Under the pieces are notes generated by a model, which worked only from the letters and a program-made list of their open reading frames with translations, did no database searches and was not told the DNA's origin. A DNA stretch of 13,170 nucleotides, from contig JAFTHR010000253.1 of NCBI GenBank assembly GCA_017457345.1, positions 1 through 13,170 on the forward strand, read 5' to 3'. Source of the stretch: Clostridia bacterium (lineage in GTDB: Bacteria; Bacillota; Clostridia; Christensenellales; Borkfalkiaceae). How positions within the stretch are numbered: position 1 is the first letter of the stretch; each line of letters starts with the position of its first letter. Positions 6,273 through 13,170 of this stretch are shown here, piece by piece. The position numbers and the translations under genes were made by a program.

Positions 6273-8465
6273 TTAACCTTTATAAAGAAGTGAGTTTAAA
6301 TCCTTTAAATAGGATTTTATCGATTGATAATAACCTACGTTTACGCACAGGGCGATCCATTTCCAAATACTAGGATTTTCGTATAACGCAATGCGCTTTT
6401 CGTTCCATTTTGAAACCTTGTCAAGCGTTGCCGCGCTCTTTTTAGAAAGGGGAAGTGCGCGCAGCGCTTCAATGCAATCCCGATACATAGATAAAATCTT
6501 TTTTTGCGAGTTCCGTTCGGCGGCGGAAATACGTCCGTTTTGATTTGAACTTGCGTTCGAAGAGTGCCTACGGAATAAGATGGACGAATAATCAATGCGG
6601 TATAGCGTGCCTTTTAAAGCGGCGGTGCGCCACAGGATTGCGTCGTGTGCGAAATGCGGTTGCCAGCAGGCGAAGAAATCAGGGAGCGCTTCTTTTTTTA
6701 AGGCAAACGCACAACCAGGGCGCGCACAATGCAAAAGTTTTTTATCGGTGGGCAACGGTGAAACGGTTTTCGTTCCTTCCGTTTCCACTTCAATTCCGTG
6801 GTCGATTGAGCCGTCCATATAAAAAGGCGTGTAATCGCTAACCAAAACTTCAATTTCGGGGTTTTGTAAAAGAGCGCGCGTCATCACCGCAAGTTTATCG
6901 CTCATCCAAATATCGTCTTGATCGGCAAGGAAAATTACGTCCCCAGAAGCCTGTTCTAAGCAGTTCTTGAAATTGACTCTCCACCCCGCGTTTTTCTCAT
7001 TCACGCGGATATCCCAGCGGATTTGCGGGTGCGCCGTTTTGTATTCGTTTAAAATAGCAACCGTGCCGTCGGTGGAAGCGTCGTCAAAAACGATAATTTC
7101 GCTAGGCAGTTTCGTTTGATTTACAATAGAATCAAGTTGCTCACGGAGATATTGTTCCCCGTTATAAGTGCACATACAAAGAGAGACGTTTACGGTTTCA
7201 GGAATAGGCTCGTTCTCTTTTTCCGCAAGAGCGGTGCGTTCCGCTTTGGTAAGTTTTTTAGGAAGCGCGCAACCGATCCCGAATAAGAACCAAACGAAGG
7301 TATCCGACCAAGGACTAAACAAGTTCGGCTCAATCAGTCCGTGTAAGAACGTGAGTGCGTACAGGGAGAGCAGGGTGTGCCTTGCGCGGGCTTGCCTAAT
7401 TTTAAGTAATTGCCAAAGGACAACAACCATCAAGCCAAAATAAAGGATCGTGCCGATAGTCCCCGTTTGTACGAGAGATTCTAAAACGAAGTTATGCGCA
7501 CGGATTGCATCAAACGCATTGTAAGCGAAAGCACTTCTACCAAGCCAAGGATGTTGAGCAATGAGAACGAATACGTCCTTATAAACCTTGATACGGTTTC
7601 CGGCGAGCGATTCGAAAGAGAAGCGGCTAATAAACGGATAGAACGCATCCCATTTAACCGCAACAACGATTGCACCAACGATAAGAACGCCAGAGAAAGA
7701 AAGGATGTGCCAGAGTTTTAATTTACGCTTTTTGATGAACAAAACCCCTTCGATAAAATAGTAGATCGCCAAAACGATCAGCGCCGAACGGGAGTTGGTA
7801 AAAAAGACGGCGGCAATAATGACTGCGTTATAAGGAATTAAAAGTTTTTTCGACTTATTGCGAAAGAAAACGTTGGTCAGTACCATAAAAACGATAAGGT
7901 ACAAAGCCAAATAGTTCGTTTGACCGAACGGTAATTTCATCCAGTATTTTAAAGCGCTCAAACTTTGCACTTTAGGAAGTTTTATGGCAACGATTAAGAA
8001 AATCTCAAAGGAAAGGATTAAGGAAGCCGCGGTCAAAATCGGGATAATTCGTTTCAAATCCCCTTTATAGCCGTAGCCCAAATAAAAGGCGAAACAGGTG
8101 ATAAAAACGGCGCTTGCCGTTCCCCAGTTAAACGTTCCAGAAAGGTACAAAACGGGGATAAAATAAAAGGGAATCCGTGCCAAAAAGAGTGGAAGAAACT
8201 TATCCACCTGCAAGGTTCGGGTTGCAAGCACCACAATAAAGGTAATGAGCGAAATGATGAGCAAGGGAAGGACGGGATTCACGGCAATATACGGGCCAAA
8301 GAGCGAATCTACGTACGCATTGCTTACGTCGGAAGGATTAAAAAGAAAAAGCCAGCAAAAAAAGAACAAGCAGAAAAAGATTTCCACTAAAAGAGAGTTG
8401 GCGAATTGTTTTTCTTTTGGTTTTAATAAGCCTTCGGCTGTTTTTTTGAAAAAGTTATCCTTCAT
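6273..8465 (-). CDS. Fusion of O-antigen ligase/polymerase-like membrane domain and family 2 glycosyltransferase
   Basis: A 730-residue protein in two parts. Residues about 25-402 hold some 12 membrane segments and Wzy/WaaL features: Asn-Ser-Arg-Ser-Ala (224-228), Asn-Arg-Ile-Lys-Val-Tyr (290-295), His-Pro-Trp-Leu-Gly (305-309) and Ala-His-Asn (323-325) before a membrane segment. After a basic and acidic linker (403-425) comes a complete GT-A family 2 glycosyltransferase (about 426-640): Cys-Thr-Tyr-Asn-Gly-Glu (432-437), Asp-Asp-Ala-Ser-Thr-Asp-Gly-Thr (461-468), Asp-Gln-Asp-Asp-Ile-Trp (515-520, metal and sugar-nucleotide site), His-Asp-Ala (607-609) and Arg-Arg-His (632-634). A helical tail (650-730) follows. 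An even number of membrane segments would place both ends in the cytoplasm, where nucleotide sugars are found. The single reading frame runs without interruption across the junction, and the start overlaps the previous stop as ATGA. It may add a sugar and also polymerise or transfer the glycan; which of these it does is unknown. Confidence 0.88.
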   Translation of the reverse strand: MKDNFFKKTAEGLLKPKEKQFANSLLVEIFFCLFFFCWLFLFNPSDVSNAYVDSLFGPYIAVNPVLPLLIISLITFIVVLATRTLQVDKFLPLFLARIPFYFIPVLYLSGTFNWGTASAVFITCFAFYLGYGYKGDLKRIIPILTAASLILSFEIFLIVAIKLPKVQSLSALKYWMKLPFGQTNYLALYLIVFMVLTNVFFRNKSKKLLIPYNAVIIAAVFFTNSRSALIVLAIYYFIEGVLFIKKRKLKLWHILSFSGVLIVGAIVVAVKWDAFYPFISRFSFESLAGNRIKVYKDVFVLIAQHPWLGRSAFAYNAFDAIRAHNFVLESLVQTGTIGTILYFGLMVVVLWQLLKIRQARARHTLLSLYALTFLHGLIEPNLFSPWSDTFVWFLFGIGCALPKKLTKAERTALAEKENEPIPETVNVSLCMCTYNGEQYLREQLDSIVNQTKLPSEIIVFDDASTDGTVAILNEYKTAHPQIRWDIRVNEKNAGWRVNFKNCLEQASGDVIFLADQDDIWMSDKLAVMTRALLQNPEIEVLVSDYTPFYMDGSIDHGIEVETEGTKTVSPLPTDKKLLHCARPGCAFALKKEALPDFFACWQPHFAHDAILWRTAALKGTLYRIDYSSILFRRHSSNASSNQNGRISAAERNSQKKILSMYRDCIEALRALPLSKKSAATLDKVSKWNEKRIALYENPSIWKWIALCVNVGYYQSIKSYLKDLNSLLYKG

Positions 8466-9673
8466 TGCAATAATTCCTTATAGATATTTACCGCGTTTTG
8501 AATATAAGTTTTCTTGGAGTATTTCTCTTGGTCGAACGAGCTGAAAATCTCTTCTGAAACAGGCTTTATATCCATTGCTTTTGCTTCTTGAATTTTTTGC
8601 GTTAAAGCGGGAACGCTAGTGCCGTCGTATAAAAACTCTGCGGAAACGTATTCGCTTGCCGCACTTAAATTAGAGCAGATAACGGGCACGCCGTACGCCA
8701 TCATTTCCAAAGGGGTTAAACCCATTGTTTCGTAGCAAATAGAAGGGAATACCAGGCAGCGGGTTTTCTCCAAATAGGGGAGCATATCCGCTTTGTTTTT
8801 CCAACCCACGAATTCGATATTCGGGTATGCTTTTTCCAGTTCTTCTTTGAGTACGCCTTGCCCTATCACCACGGCTTTTACTTGTGCTTTGGTGGCGGCT
8901 TCGCAAAACAGCCGCACGCCTTTCACTTCCGTCAGTCCGCCGATAAAGAGAAAGGTATTGTTGTTTTCGCAAGGAATACGGAAACGATCTTTTTCGAAAT
9001 TGACTAAATTCGTTAAGAAAAAGCGTTTATTTTCTGCAATTTTATCGTACCGTTTTAAAAACTCCCGTTTGGAGAATTCGGAGATAAACGCATACGAAAG
9101 GTTATTGCATTTTCTAAGAACGGCGTTTTGCTTTCGTTGCCGCGCAACGCGGAATAGTTTTTGTGGATAACTTCTCGCGTCGCAGTTGCAAGCAAGGCAA
9201 GAAAGAGACATAGGCTTTTTCTCGCAGATGGTGCGTTTGGGATAATTGAACAAACCGCCGTTCGGGCAAACTAGGAAATAATCGTGCACCGTTAAAAGCA
9301 CGGGAAAGTTTTTCTTTTTCGCGGCGGCAAACACGCTAGAAGAAAGCCCTTTCGTCCACGTGTGCGCGTGGATAACCGTTTCGGTTCTATCCAAGCCGCT
9401 TAAAAGTTCTAAAAAAGCCTTCTTGGCTTTTCTATTATAAATGCCTTGAAGTGCACCTTTTAATTTACTCTTTGCATTCAAAATATCCGTTTGGTGCAAA
9501 CACGTCACTTCCACGCCGCTATTTATCAAAGTTTCGGACACAGGCCCTACGGCGCAAAAGAACAATACGCGAAAACCACGCTCTTTTAAAGCGAGAGCCG
9601 TTTCGTGCGCAACTCTACCTGCGCCCCCTTCAATGTAGCCGTAGTCGGATAAAATAACAACGTTTTTAACCAT
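8462..9673 (-). CDS. Family 4 glycosyltransferase with a Cys-rich insert
   Basis: A 403-residue GT-B enzyme. The N-terminal half has the Gly-Gly-Ala-Gly-Arg-Val-Ala loop (16-22), His-Ala-His-Thr (102-105) and Thr-Val-His-Asp-Tyr (128-132). The C-terminal half has Phe-Ile-Gly-Gly-Leu-Thr-Glu-Val-Lys-Gly (243-252) and the E-x7-E motif with Glu315 and Glu323, which binds the nucleotide-sugar donor in the GT4 family. Between the halves is a cysteine group (Cys136, 150, 159, 162, 164) after Val-His-Asp-Tyr, a pattern seen in a subset of GT4 enzymes and possibly a small metal site. It probably adds one sugar to the lipid-linked repeat unit on the cytoplasmic face. It overlaps the preceding gene by eight bases, with GGAGA seven bases from its ATG, and its TGA overlaps the next ATG. 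Donor and linkage are not predictable. Confidence 0.92.
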   Translation of the reverse strand: MVKNVVILSDYGYIEGGAGRVAHETALALKERGFRVLFFCAVGPVSETLINSGVEVTCLHQTDILNAKSKLKGALQGIYNRKAKKAFLELLSGLDRTETVIHAHTWTKGLSSSVFAAAKKKNFPVLLTVHDYFLVCPNGGLFNYPKRTICEKKPMSLSCLACNCDARSYPQKLFRVARQRKQNAVLRKCNNLSYAFISEFSKREFLKRYDKIAENKRFFLTNLVNFEKDRFRIPCENNNTFLFIGGLTEVKGVRLFCEAATKAQVKAVVIGQGVLKEELEKAYPNIEFVGWKNKADMLPYLEKTRCLVFPSICYETMGLTPLEMMAYGVPVICSNLSAASEYVSAEFLYDGTSVPALTQKIQEAKAMDIKPVSEEIFSSFDQEKYSKKTYIQNAVNIYKELLQ

Positions 9674-10538
9674 TACGGGCTCTCCTTTTTAAAGATTTTT
9701 TACCTTTTTTCATACCCAAAAACCGAGCAAGCATATCGGGGATAAACCGCACGAGCACGGGGATATTAAAGGAGAATAACGCCTTTTTGAACACGTAAAG
9801 CGCAAGGCTTAACCCGGAGTTCGTGGCTTTATATCCGTCGAATTCAGGGTGCTCGGCAAACCAAATTCCCGTTTGAAAGTACCGCTCGTATAATTGTTTC
9901 AAGGTGTAGCGGTGGGCGTGTTCGGCAACCGCTTCGGCAACGTACGCCTTTTTATAACCTGCGTCAATCACCTTTTTTGCGTAGAACATATCTTCGCTCA
10001 TCATCATATGTTCGCCGTACCCGCCTAAGGATAAGAAAGTGGGGCGGTAATACGCGGCGAACGCGTCGGAAGAAAAGAACGCCGAAAGTTGCAATTTTGC
10101 CACGTCTTCTTGCCCGACTACGTGGCTTTCCGTACCGTAATTTTTATTGCGAATATAGTGCTCTATATTCTTCTTTTTACAAATTTGTCTGCCGTAGGCA
10201 TAAGCAACTTCTTCGTTTACGGCGCTTGCAAGTTTTTCAAGCGCGTCGTCGTTTTCCAAAACCACGTCCTGCGAGATCGTAATCACAACGTCGCTTTCGC
10301 AGTACTCCTTTATCGCTTTTTCGCGCGTTAAACTATGGGAGAAATCCTCTTTCCCCACAAGAAAATACGCGCAATTAGCCGCTTTGATCTTTTCAACCGT
10401 TTCGTTGCTATCTTCGCATACGGTCACGGGGAAAACGATTTTTTGAATTTCAACGCCCGTTTGAGCGTTTAGGCGGGCTAAAAACCCGTCGATTACAGTT
10501 GCCGCTTGATAGAGCGGACATACAACGTCGATTTTCAT
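9666..10538 (-). CDS. Family 2 glycosyltransferase, probable rhamnosyltransferase
   Basis: A 290-residue GT-A enzyme resembling the RfbN/RfbF-type rhamnosyltransferase group. Visible motifs are Val-Val-Cys-Pro-Leu-Tyr-Gln (5-11), Glu-Asp-Ser (42-44), Phe-Ser-His-Ser-Leu-Thr-Arg (66-72; relatives usually read Phe-x-His-Gly-x-Thr-Arg), Ile-Ser-Gln-Asp (88-91, the metal site, usually Thr-Gln-Asp), Tyr-Arg-Pro (164-166) then Gly-Gly-Tyr (172-174), and Ser-Glu-Asp-Met (181-184) holding the likely catalytic acid. The C-terminal region (about 240-290) is partly hydrophobic and ends very basic (Lys/Arg-rich), suggesting membrane contact. It follows the dTDP-rhamnose genes directly, its ATG sharing one base with the rfbC stop, which supports rhamnose as donor. 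Other deoxysugars are possible. Confidence 0.85.
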   Translation of the reverse strand: MKIDVVCPLYQAATVIDGFLARLNAQTGVEIQKIVFPVTVCEDSNETVEKIKAANCAYFLVGKEDFSHSLTREKAIKEYCESDVVITISQDVVLENDDALEKLASAVNEEVAYAYGRQICKKKNIEHYIRNKNYGTESHVVGQEDVAKLQLSAFFSSDAFAAYYRPTFLSLGGYGEHMMMSEDMFYAKKVIDAGYKKAYVAEAVAEHAHRYTLKQLYERYFQTGIWFAEHPEFDGYKATNSGLSLALYVFKKALFSFNIPVLVRFIPDMLARFLGMKKGKKSLKRRARNG

Positions 10539-11140
10539 TAGAATTTAAAAGTATCCTTTAATCCAGACCATTTTTGGTCTTTTTCACTTAAATTGAGTGG
10601 TGTGCCGTCTTGTAAAGTATAGCCGTTTGCGGAAGCCGAACCGTTATATTTCCCAACCACTTGCGGCCACTCGATCCCTATGCTAGGATCGTTCCAGGCC
10701 AAACCGCCTTCGTCGCCAGGGTGATAAAAATCGGTCACTTTATAGCAAAATTCCGCCCTTTCGGAAAGGACTAAAAAGCCGTGCGCAAACCCTTCGGAAA
10801 TGTAGAATTGCTTTTTATTTTCTTCGGAGAGTTCCACGCCGAACCATTTGCCGTACGTGGGGCTACCTGCGCGAAGGTCAACGGCTACGTCGAACACCGT
10901 ACCTTTAATCACGCGAACGAGTTTGCCTTGGGGGTATTGTTTTTGGAAGTGCAGACCGCGGAGCACGCCTTTCACGCTCATAGACTGGTTGTCCTGCACG
11001 AACACCATATTCAAGCCTGCTTCTTGCATATCCCGTTGGCTGTACGTTTCCATAAAATAACCGCGGCTATCCCCGTGCACGGTGGGTTCAATGATATATA
11101 ATCCTTCGATAGGTGCTTTCGTAACGTTAATTTGTCCCAT
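10538..11140 (-). CDS. rfbC: dTDP-4-dehydrorhamnose 3,5-epimerase
   Basis: Third step of dTDP-L-rhamnose synthesis: epimerises dTDP-4-keto-6-deoxy-glucose at C3 and C5. The 200-residue protein has the RmlC cupin signature. It includes His-Gly-Asp-x-Arg-Gly (22-27), Val-Leu-Arg-Gly-Leu-His-Phe-Gln (59-66) with the catalytic base His64, Val-Asp-Leu-Arg (87-90), Gly-Phe-Ala-His-Gly-Phe (117-122), and Tyr-Lys-Val-Thr-Asp-Phe-Tyr (133-139) with the catalytic acid Tyr133. It is somewhat longer than the classical 180-190 residues because of a segment at about 160-180 (Gly/Ser/Ala-rich, then Asp-Gly-Thr-Pro-Leu) before Leu-Ser-Glu-Lys-Asp-Gln-Lys-Trp. I recall this variant from Clostridia. AAAGGA inside the end of rfbD serves as its ribosome site. 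Only three bases separate the two genes. Confidence 0.97.
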   Translation of the reverse strand: MGQINVTKAPIEGLYIIEPTVHGDSRGYFMETYSQRDMQEAGLNMVFVQDNQSMSVKGVLRGLHFQKQYPQGKLVRVIKGTVFDVAVDLRAGSPTYGKWFGVELSEENKKQFYISEGFAHGFLVLSERAEFCYKVTDFYHPGDEGGLAWNDPSIGIEWPQVVGKYNGSASANGYTLQDGTPLNLSEKDQKWSGLKDTFKF

Positions 11141-11143
11141 TTT

Positions 11144-12004
11144 TCAATCCTTTATTTCCAAGAGATATCTGCCGAGCGCATTTTGCCAACTAGGCAGGCG
11201 TTCAAATCCTTTTTCCGTGAGTTTTTTCTTTTCTAATCGGCTATTGAACGGGCGTTTGGCTTGCGATACGCCGTATTCCGCCGTGGTGACGGGGAGAACG
11301 TTCACCTTCTTTCCCGCTTGGCGGAAAATTTCACAAGCAAATTCGTGCCAAGAAATATACCCGCCTTCGTTGCTTGCGTGGTAATAGCCGTATCGTTCCG
11401 TTTCCACCATATCAACGAGCAGTTTCGCTAAATCGAACGTGTACGTGGGCGTACCGATTTGATCGCATACCACGCGCAACGTTTCGTACTTTTCGGAGAG
11501 TTTGAGCATGGTTTTAATAAAGTTGTTTCCGTTTTTCCCAAACACCCAAGAAATCCGCACGATAAAGTATTTTTCGAGCGTTTCCGCCACGAATTTTTCC
11601 CCTGCCAACTTGCTCGTTCCGTAATAGTTGAGCGGAGCATACTCCTTGCAGTCTGGATCCCAAGGCGTTTCGCCATCGCCGCTAAATACGTAGTCGGTGC
11701 TGATATAAATCATTTTAGCGTTTAAGGTGCGGCAGGCTTCGGCAATGTATTTCGTGCCAAGCGCGTTGATGGCGTACACCTTTTGCGCGTTTGCTTCGTC
11801 TTCGGCGTTATCAACCGCCGTCCAAGCGGCGCAATGGATAACGGCTTCCGGCGCAACGTCGTTTAGCGTTTTTTGAACCGCCGCCTCGTCGGTGATGTCC
11901 AGTTCTTCAATATCTACGCCGATTGCGGTGTGTCCGCGTTTTGTAAGTTCGTTTACAACGTCGAACCCAAGTTGTCCTTTAACGCCCGTCACAAGTACTT
12001 TCAT
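11144..12004 (-). CDS. rfbD: dTDP-4-dehydrorhamnose reductase
   Basis: Last step of dTDP-L-rhamnose synthesis: NAD(P)H-dependent reduction of dTDP-4-keto-L-rhamnose. It is an extended short-chain dehydrogenase of 286 residues, the normal family length. It has the nucleotide-binding Gly-Val-Lys-Gly-Gln-Leu-Gly (7-13), Cys-Ala-Ala-Trp-Thr-Ala-Val-Asp (58-65), Ser-Thr-Asp-Tyr-Val-Phe (102-107), the catalytic Tyr128-x3-Lys132, Arg-Ile-Ser-Trp-Val-Phe-Gly (150-156) and Arg-Pro-Phe-Asn-Ser-Arg-Leu (251-257), all typical of RmlD. AAGGAAG lies five bases upstream of its ATG, and the gap to rfbB is 18 bases. Confidence 0.97.
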   Translation of the reverse strand: MKVLVTGVKGQLGFDVVNELTKRGHTAIGVDIEELDITDEAAVQKTLNDVAPEAVIHCAAWTAVDNAEDEANAQKVYAINALGTKYIAEACRTLNAKMIYISTDYVFSGDGETPWDPDCKEYAPLNYYGTSKLAGEKFVAETLEKYFIVRISWVFGKNGNNFIKTMLKLSEKYETLRVVCDQIGTPTYTFDLAKLLVDMVETERYGYYHASNEGGYISWHEFACEIFRQAGKKVNVLPVTTAEYGVSQAKRPFNSRLEKKKLTEKGFERLPSWQNALGRYLLEIKD

Positions 12005-12022
12005 AATGGCTTCCTTTTTCGT

Positions 12023-13063
12023 TTATTTTTGCGATTTTTTCAGGCGTTCGCCGTACATTTTTTCAAAGTAGTGCACGTATTCGCCGGAAACGATTTTTTC
12101 CCACCAGTCCTTGTTCGAAAGATACCAAGCGATCGTTTTTTGGATGCCTTCGGCAAACATTGTTTCGGGCAACCAACCAAGTTCGTTATGGATTTTCGTG
12201 GGATCGATAGCGTAGCGCATATCGTGCCCTTTTCGGTCGGCAACGTAGGTGATTAAATCTTCGCTCTTGCCAAGGGCTTTAATGATGATTTTTACGATAT
12301 CGATATTCCGCATTTCGTTGTGCCCGCCGATATTGTACACTTCGCCCACTTTCCCTTGGCGGATGATTAAATCAATGGCTTTACAATGGTCTTCCACGTA
12401 CAACCAGTCGCGCACGTTCAAGCCTTCGCCGTATACGGGCAACGGCTTATTCGCAAGAGCGTTTGCGATCATAAGCGGAATGAGTTTTTCGGGGAATTGA
12501 TAGGGCCCGTAGTTATTCGAGCAACGGCTAATCGTGGTGGGAAGCCCGAACGTTCTATGGTACGCGTTCACGAGCAAATCTGCCCCTGCCTTGGAAGAAG
12601 AGTAGGGGGAACTCGTTTTGAGCGGCGTTGTTTCCGTGAATAATAAGTCCGGTCTGTCGAGCGGTAAATCGCCGTATACTTCGTCGGTAGAAACTTGGTG
12701 ATAGCGCTTCACTTTATATTCCCTAGAAGCATCCATAAGCACTTGCGTACCAACGATATTCGTTTGCAAGAACACGCCGGGATTTTCAATGGAACGGTCC
12801 ACGTGGCTTTCCGCTGCAAAGTTTACAACGATATCGGGGCGTTCCTCCTTAAAAATGGCAAAGACCGCTTCGCGATCGCAAATATCGATCTTTTCGAAAC
12901 GGAAATTAGGGGATTGCATTGCCTTGTCCAGAGTGTGCAAATTGCCTGCATAGGTCAGTTTATCAATGCAGACAATTCGATCTTCCGGGTGCTTTTCAAG
13001 TTGTAAATAAACGAAGTTAGCGCCGATAAACCCTGCGCCCCCCGTCACTAAAATGGTAGACAT
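12023..13063 (-). CDS. rfbB: dTDP-glucose 4,6-dehydratase
   Basis: Second step of dTDP-L-rhamnose synthesis: NAD-dependent conversion of dTDP-glucose to dTDP-4-keto-6-deoxy-glucose. The 346-residue protein is an extended short-chain dehydrogenase. It has Gly-Gly-Ala-Gly-Phe-Ile-Gly (8-14), Asp-Lys-Leu-Thr-Tyr-Ala-Gly-Asn (34-41), Ala-Ala-Glu-Ser-His-Val-Asp-Arg-Ser (83-91), and Ser-Thr-Asp-Glu-Val-Tyr-Gly (125-131) with the catalytic Thr126-Asp127-Glu128. The catalytic Tyr154-x3-Lys158 and Arg-Asp-Trp-Leu-Tyr-Val-Glu-Asp (218-225) follow. These features separate RmlB from other sugar dehydratases. A good ribosome site, AAAGGAG (minus strand, 13076-13070), lies six bases before the ATG. The gap after rfbA is 25 bases. 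Confidence 0.98.
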   Translation of the reverse strand: MSTILVTGGAGFIGANFVYLQLEKHPEDRIVCIDKLTYAGNLHTLDKAMQSPNFRFEKIDICDREAVFAIFKEERPDIVVNFAAESHVDRSIENPGVFLQTNIVGTQVLMDASREYKVKRYHQVSTDEVYGDLPLDRPDLLFTETTPLKTSSPYSSSKAGADLLVNAYHRTFGLPTTISRCSNNYGPYQFPEKLIPLMIANALANKPLPVYGEGLNVRDWLYVEDHCKAIDLIIRQGKVGEVYNIGGHNEMRNIDIVKIIIKALGKSEDLITYVADRKGHDMRYAIDPTKIHNELGWLPETMFAEGIQKTIAWYLSNKDWWEKIVSGEYVHYFEKMYGERLKKSQK

Positions 13064-13088
13064 AAAAAACTCCTTTTGATGATGGTGA

Positions 13089-13170
13089 TTACATCAGTTT
13101 TCTCGGTGTGTTAGAATAGCGGATTTTGCCGTTGGCAACCTTTCTAAGATAATCGCCGTATGCGTTTTTA
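13089..13170 (-). CDS. rfbA: C-terminal end of glucose-1-phosphate thymidylyltransferase (partial)
   Basis: Only the last 26 codons are in the window; the gene continues past the right edge. The visible reading frame starts Lys-Asn-Ala-Tyr-Gly-Asp-Tyr-Leu and ends Arg-Lys-Leu-Met before TAA at 13091-13089. The Asn-x-Tyr-Gly-x-Tyr-Leu pattern is the usual C-terminal signature of RmlA (RfbA), which makes dTDP-glucose from dTTP and glucose-1-phosphate. Its place directly before rfbB, 25 bases away and on the same strand, completes the four-gene dTDP-rhamnose set in the order A-B-D-C. The fragment is short, so the call rests on this motif plus context. Confidence 0.85.
   Translation of the reverse strand, partial: KNAYGDYLRKVANGKIRYSNTPRKLM

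Noticed and set aside
11873..12256. A 127-codon plus-strand open frame across the rfbD/rfbB junction
   Set aside because: It is opposite two certain genes and its Phe/Val-rich composition is what antisense reading of these genes gives.
313..13170. Possible internal promoters or terminators between the operon genes
   Set aside because: The gaps are at most 39 bases and hold only ribosome sites. No hairpin followed by a T run was seen between genes.
1..13170. CRISPR array, insertion sequence ends, tRNA or rRNA genes, phage or defence genes
   Set aside because: No regularly spaced repeats, transposase motifs, terminal inverted repeats or structural RNA signatures were found by reading the window.

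Overview
This window is the 3' part of one long minus-strand operon for a surface or secreted polysaccharide (capsule, exopolysaccharide or O-antigen-like glycan). Read 5'->3' on the minus strand, from the right edge to the left, it holds: the tail of rfbA; rfbB, rfbD and rfbC (dTDP-L-rhamnose synthesis); a family 2 glycosyltransferase that looks like a rhamnosyltransferase; a family 4 glycosyltransferase; a 730-residue fusion of an O-antigen ligase/polymerase-like membrane domain with a family 2 glycosyltransferase; a polysaccharide pyruvyl transferase; a two-[4Fe-4S] FrhB-like (coenzyme F420 hydrogenase/dehydrogenase beta) protein; a CatB-type hexapeptide acetyltransferase; a Wzx-type flippase; and a Wzy-type polymerase. 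All twelve genes lie on the same strand. Gaps are 2 to 39 bases, or there are overlaps of 1 to 8 bases, and I see no internal terminator, so one transcript is likely. A strong rho-independent terminator (266-307) ends it just after the last gene.

A coherent pathway can be inferred. RfbA-D make dTDP-rhamnose. The three glycosyltransferase domains add rhamnose and other sugars to a lipid-linked repeat unit. The pyruvyl transferase, acetyltransferase and perhaps the iron-sulfur protein decorate it. The flippase moves it across the membrane, and one or both Wzy/ligase-like proteins polymerise or transfer it. No initiating phosphoglycosyltransferase, chain-length regulator or tyrosine kinase is seen, so these would have to lie upstream of the right edge or elsewhere.

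The leftmost 312 bases carry no convincing complete gene. They hold a second very strong hairpin terminator (41-76), probably ending a plus-strand gene that leaves the window, and about 190 bases between the two terminators containing a weaker inverted repeat.

The organism is most likely a gut-type or anaerobic Firmicute of the Clostridia with intermediate G+C. The reasons are AGGAG-type ribosome sites, a TTG start with a good ribosome site, the FrhB/pyruvyl-transferase pair, and an RfbC C-terminal variant that I remember from Clostridia. This is inference; there is no rRNA or other marker gene in the window. No tRNA, rRNA, CRISPR, insertion sequence or phage gene is visible.
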